Assembly (NCBI RefSeq): GCF_004295585.1
Contig: NZ_AP019400.1
Location: 4,128,001-4,192,000 of the forward strand
Direction: 5' to 3'
Length of the DNA: 64,000 nucleotides
DNA from: Cohnella abietis
GTDB lineage: Bacteria > Bacillota > Bacilli > Paenibacillales > Paenibacillaceae
The notes under the pieces are model-generated. The model was not told the DNA's origin and did not search any database. It saw only the letters and a list, made by a program, of their open reading frames with translations. Shown here one piece after another: positions 18,062 to 26,736 of the stretch. Each line of letters starts with the position of its first letter. Position 1 is the first letter of the stretch. The position numbers and the translations under genes are program-made.

Positions 18062-18189
18062 TTAATCATTACATGCTGCGAAGTAATCTTTATGTTGTAT
18101 GTATCGTTCAGTTAAAAGGCGTATTTCCTCTCTATAATAACTTGAATTGCGTCTAAGCCCGTAGAGAGGTAGTGTTTCTTGATGTCCAT
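18062..18189 (-). pseudogene. Frameshifted 42-residue small gene
   Basis: GAGGTGATGAA precedes ATG 18187-18189, but the frame from this ATG gives only 25 residues. If one C were restored after the second codon, the protein would read MDHQETLPLYGLRRNSSY, then YREEIRLLTERYIQHKD and YFAACND, with a natural stop at 18062-18064. This second frame has convincing helical, charged composition. I interpret it as a small gene with a one-base deletion at codon 3, or a sequencing error. It ends 26 bases after, and could be coexpressed with, the gene at 18213-18548. Function unknown. Confidence 0.5.
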
Positions 18190-18212
18190 TTCATCACCTC
18201 TCGCCAGCCGCA

Positions 18213-18548
18213 TTATAGATACTTTTGATAAAAACCATAGTTTGTCCAATACTCGATTTTTTCAACAATTGCCTTTGTACTCCTACCCCCAAAAAAATAT
18301 TCCAATGGTTTTTCCCAATTATAATCCTTAATTAATAAAAGTTTATATGTACCGTTTTTATCGCTATCTGGATACCAACCCAAGTCAAGAACAAGATTAT
18401 ATTTACTATTGGTAAGTTGCAATAAATCTTCAACAAAATATGCACCAAAATCATTGCAGTTATCAGGTTCGCATTCATAAAAGTTATTAAATTCTACTGT
18501 CCATTCTCCCAGTAATCTTAATGGTTGAATTTCAAATGGCTTATTCAT
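18213..18548 (-). CDS. Hypothetical protein, possible nuclease-toxin immunity protein
   Basis: About 111 residues. Starts at ATG 18548, with GAGGTGAG 5 bases upstream. The sequence FEIQPLRLLGEWTVEFNNFY, NLVLDLGWYPDSDKNGTYKL and RSTKAIVEKIEYW resembles, from memory, small proteins annotated as CdiI-type ribonuclease-toxin immunity proteins, but I cannot confirm this. No toxin gene is adjacent, so it could be an orphan immunity gene. It lies in the accessory stretch next to the tmRNA scar. Confidence 0.65.
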   Translation of the reverse strand: MNKPFEIQPLRLLGEWTVEFNNFYECEPDNCNDFGAYFVEDLLQLTNSKYNLVLDLGWYPDSDKNGTYKLLLIKDYNWEKPLEYFFGGRSTKAIVEKIEYWTNYGFYQKYL

Positions 18549-18803
18549 AAATCTCACCTCATTTATACTAGAGATATATGTCCTAAATTGCCCATTAACA
18601 TTAATCAAAATGGCAGATAATAGTCTAGTCTGCTACAGCGATATCTTTATTCAACTATCGTGTCCCGTTCGAATTCAAGCGTTTCGATAGAGCATACATG
18701 AATTATCAATTAGGGCGTACTATCCTTCACAAATAATAATATCACTTATTGGAACCACCCTGCCCTTTAACTTAATTAAATATCCTTATGTATATGAATA
18801 AAA

Positions 18804-18845
18804 AGACAGCTAAGGCAATTTAATCGTCCTAGCTGTCCTTTTATT
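18804..18845. terminator. Terminator-like hairpin
   Basis: AGACAGCTAAGG and TCCTAGCTGTCC form a stem with one bulge around an ~11-base loop, with TTTTATT after it on the plus strand and TTTTTATT on the minus strand. It could act in both directions. Confidence 0.6.
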
Positions 18846-18914
18846 AACTAGACCAAAGTGTGACTGCAAATCCACCAACTAAGTATATTTTATTCGTTTT
18901 TAGTAAAGTAAGGT

Positions 18915-19010
18915 TGGTGGAGGCGAGGGGAGCCGAACCCTATCCGAAAATATCGCCACACAGGCATCTACGGGTGTAGTCACGGTTTTGATGTCACCTT
19001 AGCAGAGCCA
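18915..19010 (-). ncRNA. ssrA: Decayed 3' end of tmRNA (ssrA), probable attachment-site scar
   Basis: The minus strand reads CGTAGATGCCTGTGTGGCGA ... GGGTTCGGCTCCCCTCGCC TCCACCA, the last ~95 bases of a Firmicute tmRNA, ending in CCA at 18915-18917. The tRNA-like T arm has AGGG opposite CCCCT, so one G has been lost, and the tag-peptide and 5' domains are absent upstream. It is therefore not the functional gene. tmRNA 3' ends are common integrase target sites, and a damaged integrase lies 1.3 kb away, so I read it as the leftover att copy of an integrated element. Confidence 0.8.
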
Positions 19011-19093
19011 CGTTTATAATTGACAAAGTTCTTTTGAGATGATAATTTGGCGTATTACCCATTTTATGGGTCATGTTATGAGGGGGGCTTTAT

Positions 19094-19882
19094 ATGCTTT
19101 TACCTTTACACGAACGATTCGTAAATCAAGCAAAAGAAAAACTTAGTCAAGATCGACGAGTTTGGGGTCTCCTTGCTGGTGGTTCCATGATGACGAAGAC
19201 CATGGATGAGTATAGCGATTTAGACCTTATCATCGTATATGACTCAGCATACCAAGCACAAATCATGAATGAGCGGCTCCTCATTGCAGAGGAATTGGGC
19301 AAGTTGCTTTCTGGATTCACTGGTGAACACGTTGGTGAGCCTCGTTTGGTAATTTGCTTATACGGACCAGAACCTCTGCATGTCGATCTCAAGTTCGTTA
19401 CATTGGAAGAGCTTAAAATACGAATCGAAAACCCTCTTATTTTATGGGAGAAAGATCAGGAAATCAGTAAAATTTTTGAAGAAACCTCCCCCTCATATCC
19501 ATACCCAAGTGCACAATGGATTGAGGACCGCTTCTGGGTCTGGATCCATTACGGTGCAACGAAGTTAGGGAGAGGAGAATGGTTTGAGTTAATCGACAAT
19601 ATTACATTCATTCGTAGTGTTGTAATAGGCCCATTGGTTTTAATGAAAAATGGTCAGCTTCCTAGAGGCGTTAGAAAGCTGGAACAACATGGCATCATCG
19701 AAATAGAAGAACTAAAAAAGACGATCCCTTTACACGATTTCGAGAGTTGCTACCATGCGTTAAAAAGCACTATTCACATATATAAAAGCTTGCGTCAACA
19801 TTCTAATGTGCTTGTAAAAGAAGAAGCGGAACATGTTTCTATTGCTTACCTTGAAAAGGTGTATGCTTCGTTGATTAATTAG
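19094..19882 (+). CDS. Nucleotidyltransferase-domain protein
   Basis: 262 residues. The N-terminal domain carries the polymerase-beta type motif GGSMMTKTMDEYSDLDLIIV (G-S followed by D-x-D) and a third acidic position in PLHVDLKFV, as in aminoglycoside/lincosamide nucleotidyltransferases. The C-terminal part is helical (FWVWIHYGATKLGRGEWFEL). Start ATG 19094, with GAGGGGGGC 7 bases upstream. It may transfer a nucleotide to a small molecule such as an aminoglycoside, but no specific resistance family is recognisable. It ends with its own terminator. Confidence 0.78.
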   Translation: MLLPLHERFVNQAKEKLSQDRRVWGLLAGGSMMTKTMDEYSDLDLIIVYDSAYQAQIMNERLLIAEELGKLLSGFTGEHVGEPRLVICLYGPEPLHVDLKFVTLEELKIRIENPLILWEKDQEISKIFEETSPSYPYPSAQWIEDRFWVWIHYGATKLGRGEWFELIDNITFIRSVVIGPLVLMKNGQLPRGVRKLEQHGIIEIEELKKTIPLHDFESCYHALKSTIHIYKSLRQHSNVLVKEEAEHVSIAYLEKVYASLIN

Positions 19883-19892
19883 AATGTAACAA

Positions 19893-19918
19893 GAGCACCT
19901 AATACGGTGCTCCTATTT
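19893..19918. terminator. Terminator between convergent genes
   Basis: GAGCACC/GGTGCTC stem with a 6-base loop and T-rich flank. It lies between the nucleotidyltransferase and the convergent AraC gene, overlapping the latter's last codons. Confidence 0.65.
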
Positions 19919-20551
19919 AATTGGAATATATATATCCAGCCCATTGGTGGAATGGCCTTTTATAAACTCGTAGCACTCAATGGTATCCAGTTCAGCGACC
20001 TCATAGCCCGAATCAGGCAACCAAACTCCATATATATATTGATAGATGTCTTTTAAGTGATCCTTATAATTACAATGAGTAAAGACCGCATACTTTGAGC
20101 TTGGAATCGTTCTTTTTATCATCCCCAAAGGGACTTGGTCAGATTGAGCAACCGAGAATGATGACGTGTCTGCTCGTCTCTGATGTAACCGATGTCCTAT
20201 ATTGGCCTTTTCATAGAGAACAATATTATCTTTACATCTTCTGTACCTGCCAGGTGTTATTCCAAACATTTTCATAAAAGCACGGATATAGGTTTCTTGT
20301 GAATCAAAACCGTACTCCATGGCAATCTCAATGATTCTTTTTTCGCTGGCAAGCAATTCAATTGCACTCTGACTTAACCTTCGTTTACGAATATATTCTT
20401 TCACTGATTCCCCAACCATGCCTCGAAAAATCCGATAAAAATGAGTAACCGAAAAAAATGCCTGCTCTGCAAGATTATTTGGGCTGAGATCTTCTTTTAA
20501 ATGTATTTCAATGAAATCAATTGTTTTGATTATCTTATCGTAGTAATTCAT
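19913..20551 (-). CDS. AraC family regulator with GyrI-like effector domain
   Basis: 212 residues. Residues ~1-105 hold two helix-turn-helix motifs (NNLAEQAFFSVTHFYRIFRG and IIEIAMEYGFDSQETYIRAF), with the AraC signature ending FGITPGRYRR. After a short linker, ~120-212 form part of a GyrI-like/AraC effector-binding domain (VFTHCNYKDHLKDIYQYIYG, WLPDSGYEVAELDTIECYEF). The effector domain is shorter than usual. An independent protein with the same fold is encoded immediately upstream, 18 bases away. Confidence 0.88.
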   Translation of the reverse strand: MNYYDKIIKTIDFIEIHLKEDLSPNNLAEQAFFSVTHFYRIFRGMVGESVKEYIRKRRLSQSAIELLASEKRIIEIAMEYGFDSQETYIRAFMKMFGITPGRYRRCKDNIVLYEKANIGHRLHQRRADTSSFSVAQSDQVPLGMIKRTIPSSKYAVFTHCNYKDHLKDIYQYIYGVWLPDSGYEVAELDTIECYEFIKGHSTNGLDIYIPIK

Positions 20552-20569
20552 ATCATCATCCAGTTACAC

Positions 20570-21061
20570 TCATTTTTCATTAATTGGAAGCCAAAACTCA
20601 CAACAATTTCCTTTATCCGATTTTCTGGGCGGGTAAGCTTCTATTTCCGGTACATATGCATGAACATACAGGGAATTGGGGAGCCACTCCCCAAAGGCAT
20701 ACATTTCAGCCTCAATTAAGGCTTCAGCAGTTTCTCCGTAATTTTCAAAGATTGCCCAGGTCGAAGCAGGCACCGTAAATCCCTCCAAGTCCCAACCCTT
20801 CAGGGCATGGCCACTCTCGGTCGCGACGTAAAACCAGAAACTTATATTTAATGGATTCTTCTCCACACGTGAAACACCTATACAATAACTGTTAGTGACC
20901 GTCTCTGCAAGATTATTATGATTATTATGAAATAACTCTACTAAACCCTCTTGTCTGCATTTTTCCCAAAATTGGCTGAACATTGCGTTATCCTGTTCTA
21001 CCCAGATCTTACGACCATAAATCTTGAATTCTCTCTTGTTTTCAATTCTAACCGTTACCAT
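20570..21061 (-). CDS. GyrI-like small-molecule binding domain protein
   Basis: 163 residues made only of a GyrI-like/SOUL-related effector domain: FWEKCRQEGLVELF, NSYCIGVSRVEKN, VPASTWAIFENYGETAEALI, EWLPNSLYVHAYVPEIEAYP and a final CCEFWLPI. Such stand-alone domains bind lipophilic cations or drugs. It is cotranscribed with the AraC regulator and may present or sequester the regulator's ligand. The pairing is by position and family. Confidence 0.82.
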   Translation of the reverse strand: MVTVRIENKREFKIYGRKIWVEQDNAMFSQFWEKCRQEGLVELFHNNHNNLAETVTNSYCIGVSRVEKNPLNISFWFYVATESGHALKGWDLEGFTVPASTWAIFENYGETAEALIEAEMYAFGEWLPNSLYVHAYVPEIEAYPPRKSDKGNCCEFWLPINEK

Positions 21062-21380
21062 ATCATCAACTCCTCTTGGCCTGTACCGTGAGTATACCTA
21101 ATTTAGCCAAATTTTTATTGATGTTTCATACCATAAACGCAGCCGTGGAGTTGTCCCAGTAGGTGTTCAAAGCGTTAGCTATATCCCAGTGCTATTAACA
21201 TAATAAATCCACAATTCGCCCTCTTACTTGTCGCAAATCGAACAGTTGAGAATATGTGTCGACAACTATCAAAGGAAACTGTAGGATAATGGAGAGTAAT
21301 ATTGAACAACATTTGAAATTAGGGGTATTTTGTCGAATGACATTCAGGGAACTAGGACGCCTAGGGAGAGGAACTGCTTC

Positions 21381-23135
21381 ATGATAAAACTTAAAAACCA
21401 CCTGGCAGTAAAATTATCCATTAGTATTCTGGTGCTACTCATCATCTTGTCCGCCACTTTCATTTACATGCAAATTCAGAACACCAAGAAGGCTAGCAAT
21501 GAAACGATCGGCAACTTCAGTATTCACGTAGCCGAAGCCTACGCGCAACGATTCGACTTGAAAGCCTACAAAGAATTCCTGAAAGATCCGAAAGAGAACG
21601 ATCTGTATTGGAGCATTCGCGCAGAGTTGGATCAATTCCGCTCGCAGATCGGCGCGCTGTATATGTACACCTTTATGATCGACGACGAAAAGAAATCTAT
21701 CCTGCTCATTGACGGTGAGTCAAAAGAATCGGATTCCGCATCGCCGATCGGGGAAGTCTCCGATGTGCCAAATGCATCTATTAGTGCGTTGCTGAGCGGG
21801 AAATCGTCGAAGACCGACGTAATCCACAACCCCATGTACGGGGATTATATTTCTTCCTATGTGCCTCTTCGCGATTCGGATGGAACGATTATCGGAATGC
21901 TAGGAATTGATACTGATGTATCCGTTGCGTCCGCTATTCATCAGAAAGTCATGAAGAATAGCATCCCCTTATTCATACTGATGGGAAGTTTAACCTTACT
22001 TGTCTTTATTCTAATCGCGTGGTTCATGTCCCGTTCTCTGCGGCCTTTGCGTCTTATCGTAGGCAGCGCGGAAGCAATCGCTCGCGGCGATCTTGCAGAA
22101 GCAAAGACGCTTCTACTGTCCAAGAACGTGAAGTCCGGCGATGAAATCGGACAAGCATACTCCGCTATGAATAAGATGCTAGAGAGACTGGGAGGTACCC
22201 TTGGAGATGTCCTTGGTAATATTACGAAAACGACGGATGATCTCGTCCATTCCACCGAGCAGTTCAGCTTGGAGGTAAACCAACTGGTCTCCTTAAACCA
22301 ACAGCTCGAGCAATCCATGACGGAACTTGCAGATGGAGCACAACACCAACGTATCGCGTCTGAAGATAGCGCAAAATCTATGGAGGAAATTACGCATGCC
22401 ATCCAACGGGTGTCCGAGGCTTCCGCCGACGTATCCAATGCTTCCGGCGAAGCACTGGATACGGTGGAGCACGGGCGTAGCTCCATCAATGGATTGAAGG
22501 AGCAAGTCTCTTTCATGTCCGATGTCGTCAAGCAGACAACAACCTCCGTGCAAGCGCTTAATACTTACATGTTAGAGATCGAGCCTGTCCTCAAATCCAT
22601 TGCCAGCATTGCCGACCTCACCAAACTGCTTGCGCTTAATGCTTCAATTGAAGCGGCTAGAGCAGGCGAGCACGGTTCGGGATTTGCCGTCGTTGCTGGC
22701 GAAGTACGCAAGCTAGCGGAAGCTTCTTCGGTTTCTACGGCGCATATTACTTCACTTCTACACCAAATCCAACAGGAATCCACACAAATCGGAGCATGGA
22801 TGCTGAAGGAAAGCGATGAGATGGCGAAAAGCGCAGAGTTATTCAATCAAGTGGAATCGCTGTTCAACCATACGGCTGATCGGTTCCTGATCGTCAACGG
22901 CCAGATTCAAGATATTACGGCGGCTGCCCAAGAGATATCGGCCGGCTCCGAGGAAGTCGCTGCATCAGTCGAGCAAATTTCTCAAATCTCCTTAGTGGCT
23001 GCAGAACACGCGACGGCGATCCAATCGATGTCGGCCAATCAGTTAAAGGCCACGAAACGCATTGCCGAGACGACAAAGCAGCTTGAGACAAGGACGACCG
23101 GCCTGGAAGAAGCGGTGCTGAAATTCAAACTGTAG
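21381..23135 (+). CDS. Methyl-accepting chemotaxis protein
   Basis: 584 residues. Membrane helix at ~8-28 (LSISILVLLIILSATFIYM), extracellular Cache-like sensor ~30-190 with GEVSDVPNASISALLSGKSS and GMLGIDTDVSVAS, second helix ~195-217, HAMP region beginning MSRSLRPLRLIVGSAEAIAR, and a cytoplasmic signalling hairpin whose tip reads ALNASIEAARAGEHG and VVAGEVRKLAE. The start at 21381 is chosen for GGAGAGGA ~9 bases upstream. It should relay an unknown ligand signal to CheA/CheW. It stands alone, with no che genes nearby. Confidence 0.92.
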   Translation: MIKLKNHLAVKLSISILVLLIILSATFIYMQIQNTKKASNETIGNFSIHVAEAYAQRFDLKAYKEFLKDPKENDLYWSIRAELDQFRSQIGALYMYTFMIDDEKKSILLIDGESKESDSASPIGEVSDVPNASISALLSGKSSKTDVIHNPMYGDYISSYVPLRDSDGTIIGMLGIDTDVSVASAIHQKVMKNSIPLFILMGSLTLLVFILIAWFMSRSLRPLRLIVGSAEAIARGDLAEAKTLLLSKNVKSGDEIGQAYSAMNKMLERLGGTLGDVLGNITKTTDDLVHSTEQFSLEVNQLVSLNQQLEQSMTELADGAQHQRIASEDSAKSMEEITHAIQRVSEASADVSNASGEALDTVEHGRSSINGLKEQVSFMSDVVKQTTTSVQALNTYMLEIEPVLKSIASIADLTKLLALNASIEAARAGEHGSGFAVVAGEVRKLAEASSVSTAHITSLLHQIQQESTQIGAWMLKESDEMAKSAELFNQVESLFNHTADRFLIVNGQIQDITAAAQEISAGSEEVAASVEQISQISLVAAEHATAIQSMSANQLKATKRIAETTKQLETRTTGLEEAVLKFKL

Positions 23136-23178
23136 GCTGCTCCGGCTATCGTTGAAAAGCAAAATCCACAACCATACA

Positions 23179-23355
23179 TGAAGTGCCCCCATAAAGTTAG
23201 TTAAGTTATATTATTAAGCAAAACTAAAAGGCATGAGACCGGTACAGTACCGGTCTCATGCCTTTTAGTTTTGCTTTGATTCGCTTGTGATTGTAATAAT
23301 CAATATATTTAGAAAGCTCTTGTTTAAATTGTTCGACACTTTCAAATTCCTTTTA
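23179..23355 (-). mobile_element. Remnant of an IS3-family (IS150-like) element, right end
   Basis: The minus strand encodes the last ~43 codons of an IS3 orfB transposase (FESVEQFKQELSKYIDYYNH, KRIKAKLKGMRPVLYRSHAF, stop at 23224-23226). The outer end TGAAGTGCCCCC at 23179 followed by AAAGTTAG is the typical terminal inverted repeat of this group. Upstream of the FESVEQF segment the frame is closed by TAA and the rest of the transposase is absent, so this is a truncated, inactive copy. Confidence 0.8.
23216..23276. repeat. Perfect 30-bp inverted repeat
   Basis: Two perfectly complementary 30-base arms (23216-23245 and 23247-23276) flank one A. It lies over the C-terminal codons of the transposase relic. 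It also reads as a strong bidirectional terminator for the chemoreceptor gene, with TTTTAG and TTTTGC runs. An inverted duplication of the transposase end probably created it. Confidence 0.85.
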
Positions 23356-23547
23356 ATACAGGATAATCCCACGTTTAGAAACAAGGAAAAACGTGAGCCT
23401 AGAGCCAATTATGTACGTGAGATAATATAACCGAATCCCCCCTTATACGATCGATTTAGCGCAACGAGGCTGCCGATCCATGCCGGCAACCTCGTCTGCG
23501 ATGTATAATCAACAATAGTTCCCCGTTAGAGTTTAATGATTCATACT
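23277..23547. other. Intergenic region with IS remnant
   Basis: Holds the left part of the transposase fragment up to about 23355 and then ~190 bases without a supported gene. A short GC-rich inverted repeat around 23465-23500 (GCAACGAGGCTGCCG and CCGGCAACCTCGTCTGC) may be the terminator of the minus-strand gene at 23548. Confidence 0.4.
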
Positions 23548-23988
23548 TTAATCGCACAATTCAAGTCTGTTTCGTAATTTTGCAATTCCTTTTGAAAGTT
23601 CGTTACGATTCTTTCCGCTCTTAATCCAATCAGGAAGCCTGCTCGCCAAACTCTGATTTTTATTGGGGATTCTTTCACGTAGCGAAGCATTGATATAACC
23701 ATCCATAAAATCTAAATGCTCTATATTATAAGCCCAAAGCAAATTTCCGCAGCAATTAGTCCTCATCCAAAGATTCAGACCCATAAAAGTCCCGTTTCCC
23801 CACGTTCCAATCATCGGATCACTCAAAACACCACAACGTTTACATTGTAGAATATATCCGAATTTACCTTCAATTTTTCTTATCCCTTTAGCGCTTTTCA
23901 TACAATGGGGACACTCAATGAGAATGTTATGTTCGAATAAAAAATCGTAAATTATTTCGCCAGTATCTTTGAATCTTGAATCAGTCAT
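23548..23988 (-). CDS. Hypothetical zinc-ribbon protein
   Basis: 146 residues. Cys pairs CPHC and CKRC, about 25 residues apart, suggest a zinc ribbon at ~25-55, followed by TNCCGNLLWAYNIEHLDFMD and a basic C-terminus. I do not recognise the family. No partner gene is adjacent; it lies in the accessory stretch after the IS remnant. Confidence 0.65.
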   Translation of the reverse strand: MTDSRFKDTGEIIYDFLFEHNILIECPHCMKSAKGIRKIEGKFGYILQCKRCGVLSDPMIGTWGNGTFMGLNLWMRTNCCGNLLWAYNIEHLDFMDGYINASLRERIPNKNQSLASRLPDWIKSGKNRNELSKGIAKLRNRLELCD

Positions 23989-24162
23989 AAAATTAATTTC
24001 CTTTTTTTATTTGTTTTCTTCACTTACATCCTTTAATCCATATCTTAGCATGAAGTGTTCAAGAAAACTGCCTCTTAGTTGAACAAAAGCAGCCGATCAT
24101 TGCGACCGACTGTTTCGTGTGTCATTATTCAGCACTCGTTCTCGGTTTGCTTAATCTGAAGA

Positions 24163-24429
24163 TTAAACATCCAATCCTAATTGTTCAATTAGAAAATCAC
24201 CTTGTTCGATTTTCAACGTTTTCTTTTCTAAACTATACACCCACCCATTTGCAATTGCATATGTAATCAAACGTCCGCAATTCTTTGGCTTATGAGGGTT
24301 GAAGTGAAAACTGTCTTTCCAAGTAAATAATACTTCGAAATATGAGGTTTTGGATGAATATACCTTAAAATTGACAAATTCATTAATTAATGGCCTACTC
24401 TGCCCGTTCAATATTTCTTCCTTCGTCAA
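24163..24429 (-). CDS. Hypothetical protein, probably 5'-truncated
   Basis: 88 residues from a TTG at 24429 with no visible ribosome binding site. The same frame stays open upstream, and a one-base shift would join it to an ATG-started stretch MFRVETF, so the N-terminus may be frameshifted. The sequence (VNFKVYSSKTSYFEVLFTWK, NCGRLITYAIANGWVYSLE) is not one I recognise. Confidence 0.5.
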   Translation of the reverse strand: MTKEEILNGQSRPLINEFVNFKVYSSKTSYFEVLFTWKDSFHFNPHKPKNCGRLITYAIANGWVYSLEKKTLKIEQGDFLIEQLGLDV

Positions 24430-24655
24430 TCGAAAATGTTTCGACTCTAAACATGTAACTGATTATTTCCGACTAATGACCGTAGTTTCATGAAATATCT
24501 TTTTTTACCGCGAAACTTATTCAAGTTGATCCTCCAAAAAGTTAATTTTTGTTAATCAAATAATACCACAGGAGGATCCCTTAAGCGTTGTATTAAACTG
24601 CCGGTTATTTTTAATAAAAATCAATAACAAAAATTAATATTACCTAATGCATGCG

Positions 24656-24691
24656 AGCTGAGCTAATTTGGCATCTCAAATTAGCTCAGCT
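24656..24691. terminator. Hairpin at the end of the sugar ABC/HlyD operon
   Basis: Perfect 15-bp stem AGCTGAGCTAATTTG and complement with a 6-base loop, 9 bases after the HlyD gene. There is no T-run on the operon strand, so termination strength is uncertain. Confidence 0.55.
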
Positions 24692-24699
24692 TAAACCGA

Positions 24700-25830
24700 T
24701 CAAAGCCGAATTTTGTCACCGTCCTGAAGCGGCTCGCTGCTCTCGATGATGATGCTTTCCTGATCAAATAAACCCTCAGATACGGCTGATAAGGATTCAT
24801 TTGAATCTATGATAGTTATGAATATTTTACGAGTATAAAATGTATTTCCGAGAGGCCCGTCTTTTTCCTCAATACCAAAGACATACTTCTTGCCTCCTTC
24901 GTCGTGAATAGCGTTATTGGGTACTAGGATGACATCATCTGTCGTCTTTGTTAGCTCGACTTGAACTCTTTCGCCCCCCTTAACCGCTTCATCCTTCAGC
25001 TTAACCGTAATACGCTTCATCAGATTATTCGCTCCAGTCTCTGTGCCATCACCCGCTTCGACATCCCTAATATCTTCAACTTGACCTTCAATTTGCCGGG
25101 CATCACTTCCAGCCACTTGGGCTCCCATTTTTGCCCCAATCTCAAGCTGAGCGACCGCATCAGCAGGAGCCAGAAAACTAAACTCGAATCCAAGCTCACG
25201 ATTGGAAATAATCACATCAGGCCCACCACCCGAAGCAAGCCCTTCTATTGCATTAGCCTTAATAATAATTCCATCAAACGGGGCAATCAGCTCACGATTT
25301 GCTATCAAATCCTCTTGAAGCTTCTTTACTCTGCGCTCCTGAACATCCAAATCTATCGCACTGATTTTCATAGCATGCTTAGCATTGTCGATGCTCTTCT
25401 CATCCCCACTGTGCGAGGCCTCAATAAAATTTTTCTGCTGCTCTTCAATCGAGAGCTTAAGCTTCTTAACACTGGCTTGTTCATCCAGAATTTGTTGCTC
25501 CGCAGCCTTGTTGTCATAGGTTACTAACGACTGGCCTTTCTTTACCAGATCCCCTACCTTGACCTTAACTCTCTCTACCTTCCACCCCGTGCTATTCGTT
25601 AATGCCACCTCTGCCTTCCATTTCACTACCCCACTGCCTACGAATGTATGAACAAGCTGACCACGACTCGACGTAGTTAAAGTTACCTTCGGTAAGGTCA
25701 GCTTCATTAACGTGCTACTAAACAACGTAAAAACAATTAGGAGCCCGATAAACAAACCAAAAATGAGGCGAATCCTTCGTTTCCGTCGAGAAATCGCTTG
25801 CTCATTAGATTGCAATTCCACTATGCTCAC
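24700..25830 (-). CDS. HlyD-type membrane-fusion / efflux adaptor protein
   Basis: 376 residues. One N-terminal membrane anchor (~20-40, LIFGLFIGLLIVFTLFSSTL), a barrel-sandwich half motif (VERVKVKVGDLVKKGQSLVT), a coiled-coil hairpin ~110-175 (ILDEQASVKKLKLSIEEQQK, VQERRVKKLQEDLI), then LIAPFDGIIIKANAIEG and a beta-barrel domain. This is the adaptor of RND or MacB-type exporters. No exporter ATPase or pump is encoded here; instead it is the last gene of a sugar ABC importer operon, 13 bases after the permease. That association is unusual. Confidence 0.85.
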   Translation of the reverse strand: MSIVELQSNEQAISRRKRRIRLIFGLFIGLLIVFTLFSSTLMKLTLPKVTLTTSSRGQLVHTFVGSGVVKWKAEVALTNSTGWKVERVKVKVGDLVKKGQSLVTYDNKAAEQQILDEQASVKKLKLSIEEQQKNFIEASHSGDEKSIDNAKHAMKISAIDLDVQERRVKKLQEDLIANRELIAPFDGIIIKANAIEGLASGGGPDVIISNRELGFEFSFLAPADAVAQLEIGAKMGAQVAGSDARQIEGQVEDIRDVEAGDGTETGANNLMKRITVKLKDEAVKGGERVQVELTKTTDDVILVPNNAIHDEGGKKYVFGIEEKDGPLGNTFYTRKIFITIIDSNESLSAVSEGLFDQESIIIESSEPLQDGDKIRL

Positions 25831-25843
25831 CCCGTAAATTTGA

Positions 25844-26713
25844 CTAACCTTTTATCCCAGATAGCTGAATGCCTTCGATAAAGTAGGACTCTGCATATAA
25901 AAACAACAGCACCATCGGGGCCATATATACAGCAGAAGCGGCAAAAGCGACACCAAACGCTCCTTCGTTAATACGCGATAAATACAACGATAAGGGCTGC
26001 TTAAAGGAATCCTCCAGAAAAATGAGCGGCTGCTCGACCATGTTCCAATTGTCCACAAACAGCAATACAACCAACGCTGCAATTCCAGGCTGAATAAGGG
26101 GGACAATTATTTGATAGAAAATTCTCAAATGTCCCGCTCCATCCATTTTCGCCGCTTCGATATAGGAATAAGGGATGTGCAGCATAAACTGTCTCAGCAT
26201 AAACACCCCGAACGCACTGAATATTCCCGGTAAAATAATAGCTGAGTTGGTGTTCATCAGTCCAAGCTTGTCCGCAATAATGTAGTTGGGCACCAAAGTG
26301 ACCTGAAATGGCATCAGCATCGTCATTAAATAAACGACAAACAGCTTATCCCTTCCCCAAAATCGGAGCTTAGCAAACGCATAAGCAGCCAATGACGCGA
26401 CCAGTACTTGCCCGATAATGATCGGTACAACTAAATAGACAGAATTCCAGAACATATGGAGGAATACCGGCTTATGGATAAACACTTCCGCATATTGGCC
26501 AAAGGACACCCAATCTGGGATCAGCTTCAGATTAATAAATCGCTCCTTCTCCCCTGCTGCGGTATTGACCATTTTGCCAATAAGACTGTAATTATAGTTA
26601 ATCTCGGCCTCGGTCATTAACGAATTTGTAATGGTGACAATAATGGGAAATAGCATCGCCGTAGCGACTACACCCATCACAATCGTCAGTGCTAGCTTGC
26701 GGAATAATGCCAT
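25844..26713 (-). CDS. Carbohydrate ABC transporter permease (MalG type)
   Basis: About 289 residues, six membrane helices, with the MalG-type coupling loop YIEAAKMDGAGHLRIFYQII. I use ATG 26713 because GGATGGTGAG precedes it; an ATG 12 bases earlier lies in this ribosome binding site. It contains a ~40-residue extracytoplasmic stretch after the first helix (NYNYSLIGKMVNTAAGEKER), as in several Paenibacillus MalG-like permeases. It works with the MalF-type permease upstream. Confidence 0.9.
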   Translation of the reverse strand: MALFRKLALTIVMGVVATAMLFPIIVTITNSLMTEAEINYNYSLIGKMVNTAAGEKERFINLKLIPDWVSFGQYAEVFIHKPVFLHMFWNSVYLVVPIIIGQVLVASLAAYAFAKLRFWGRDKLFVVYLMTMLMPFQVTLVPNYIIADKLGLMNTNSAIILPGIFSAFGVFMLRQFMLHIPYSYIEAAKMDGAGHLRIFYQIIVPLIQPGIAALVVLLFVDNWNMVEQPLIFLEDSFKQPLSLYLSRINEGAFGVAFAASAVYMAPMVLLFLYAESYFIEGIQLSGIKG

Positions 26714-26736
26714 TTTTCTCACCATCCTTACTTGCC

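Noticed and set aside
18915..19010. Functional tmRNA gene
   Set aside because: Only the 3' ~95 bases are present, the T arm is damaged and no tag-peptide reading frame is found upstream.
24961..25527. 188-residue open frame antisense to the HlyD gene
   Set aside because: Fully overlapped by the HlyD coding sequence, with no start context.
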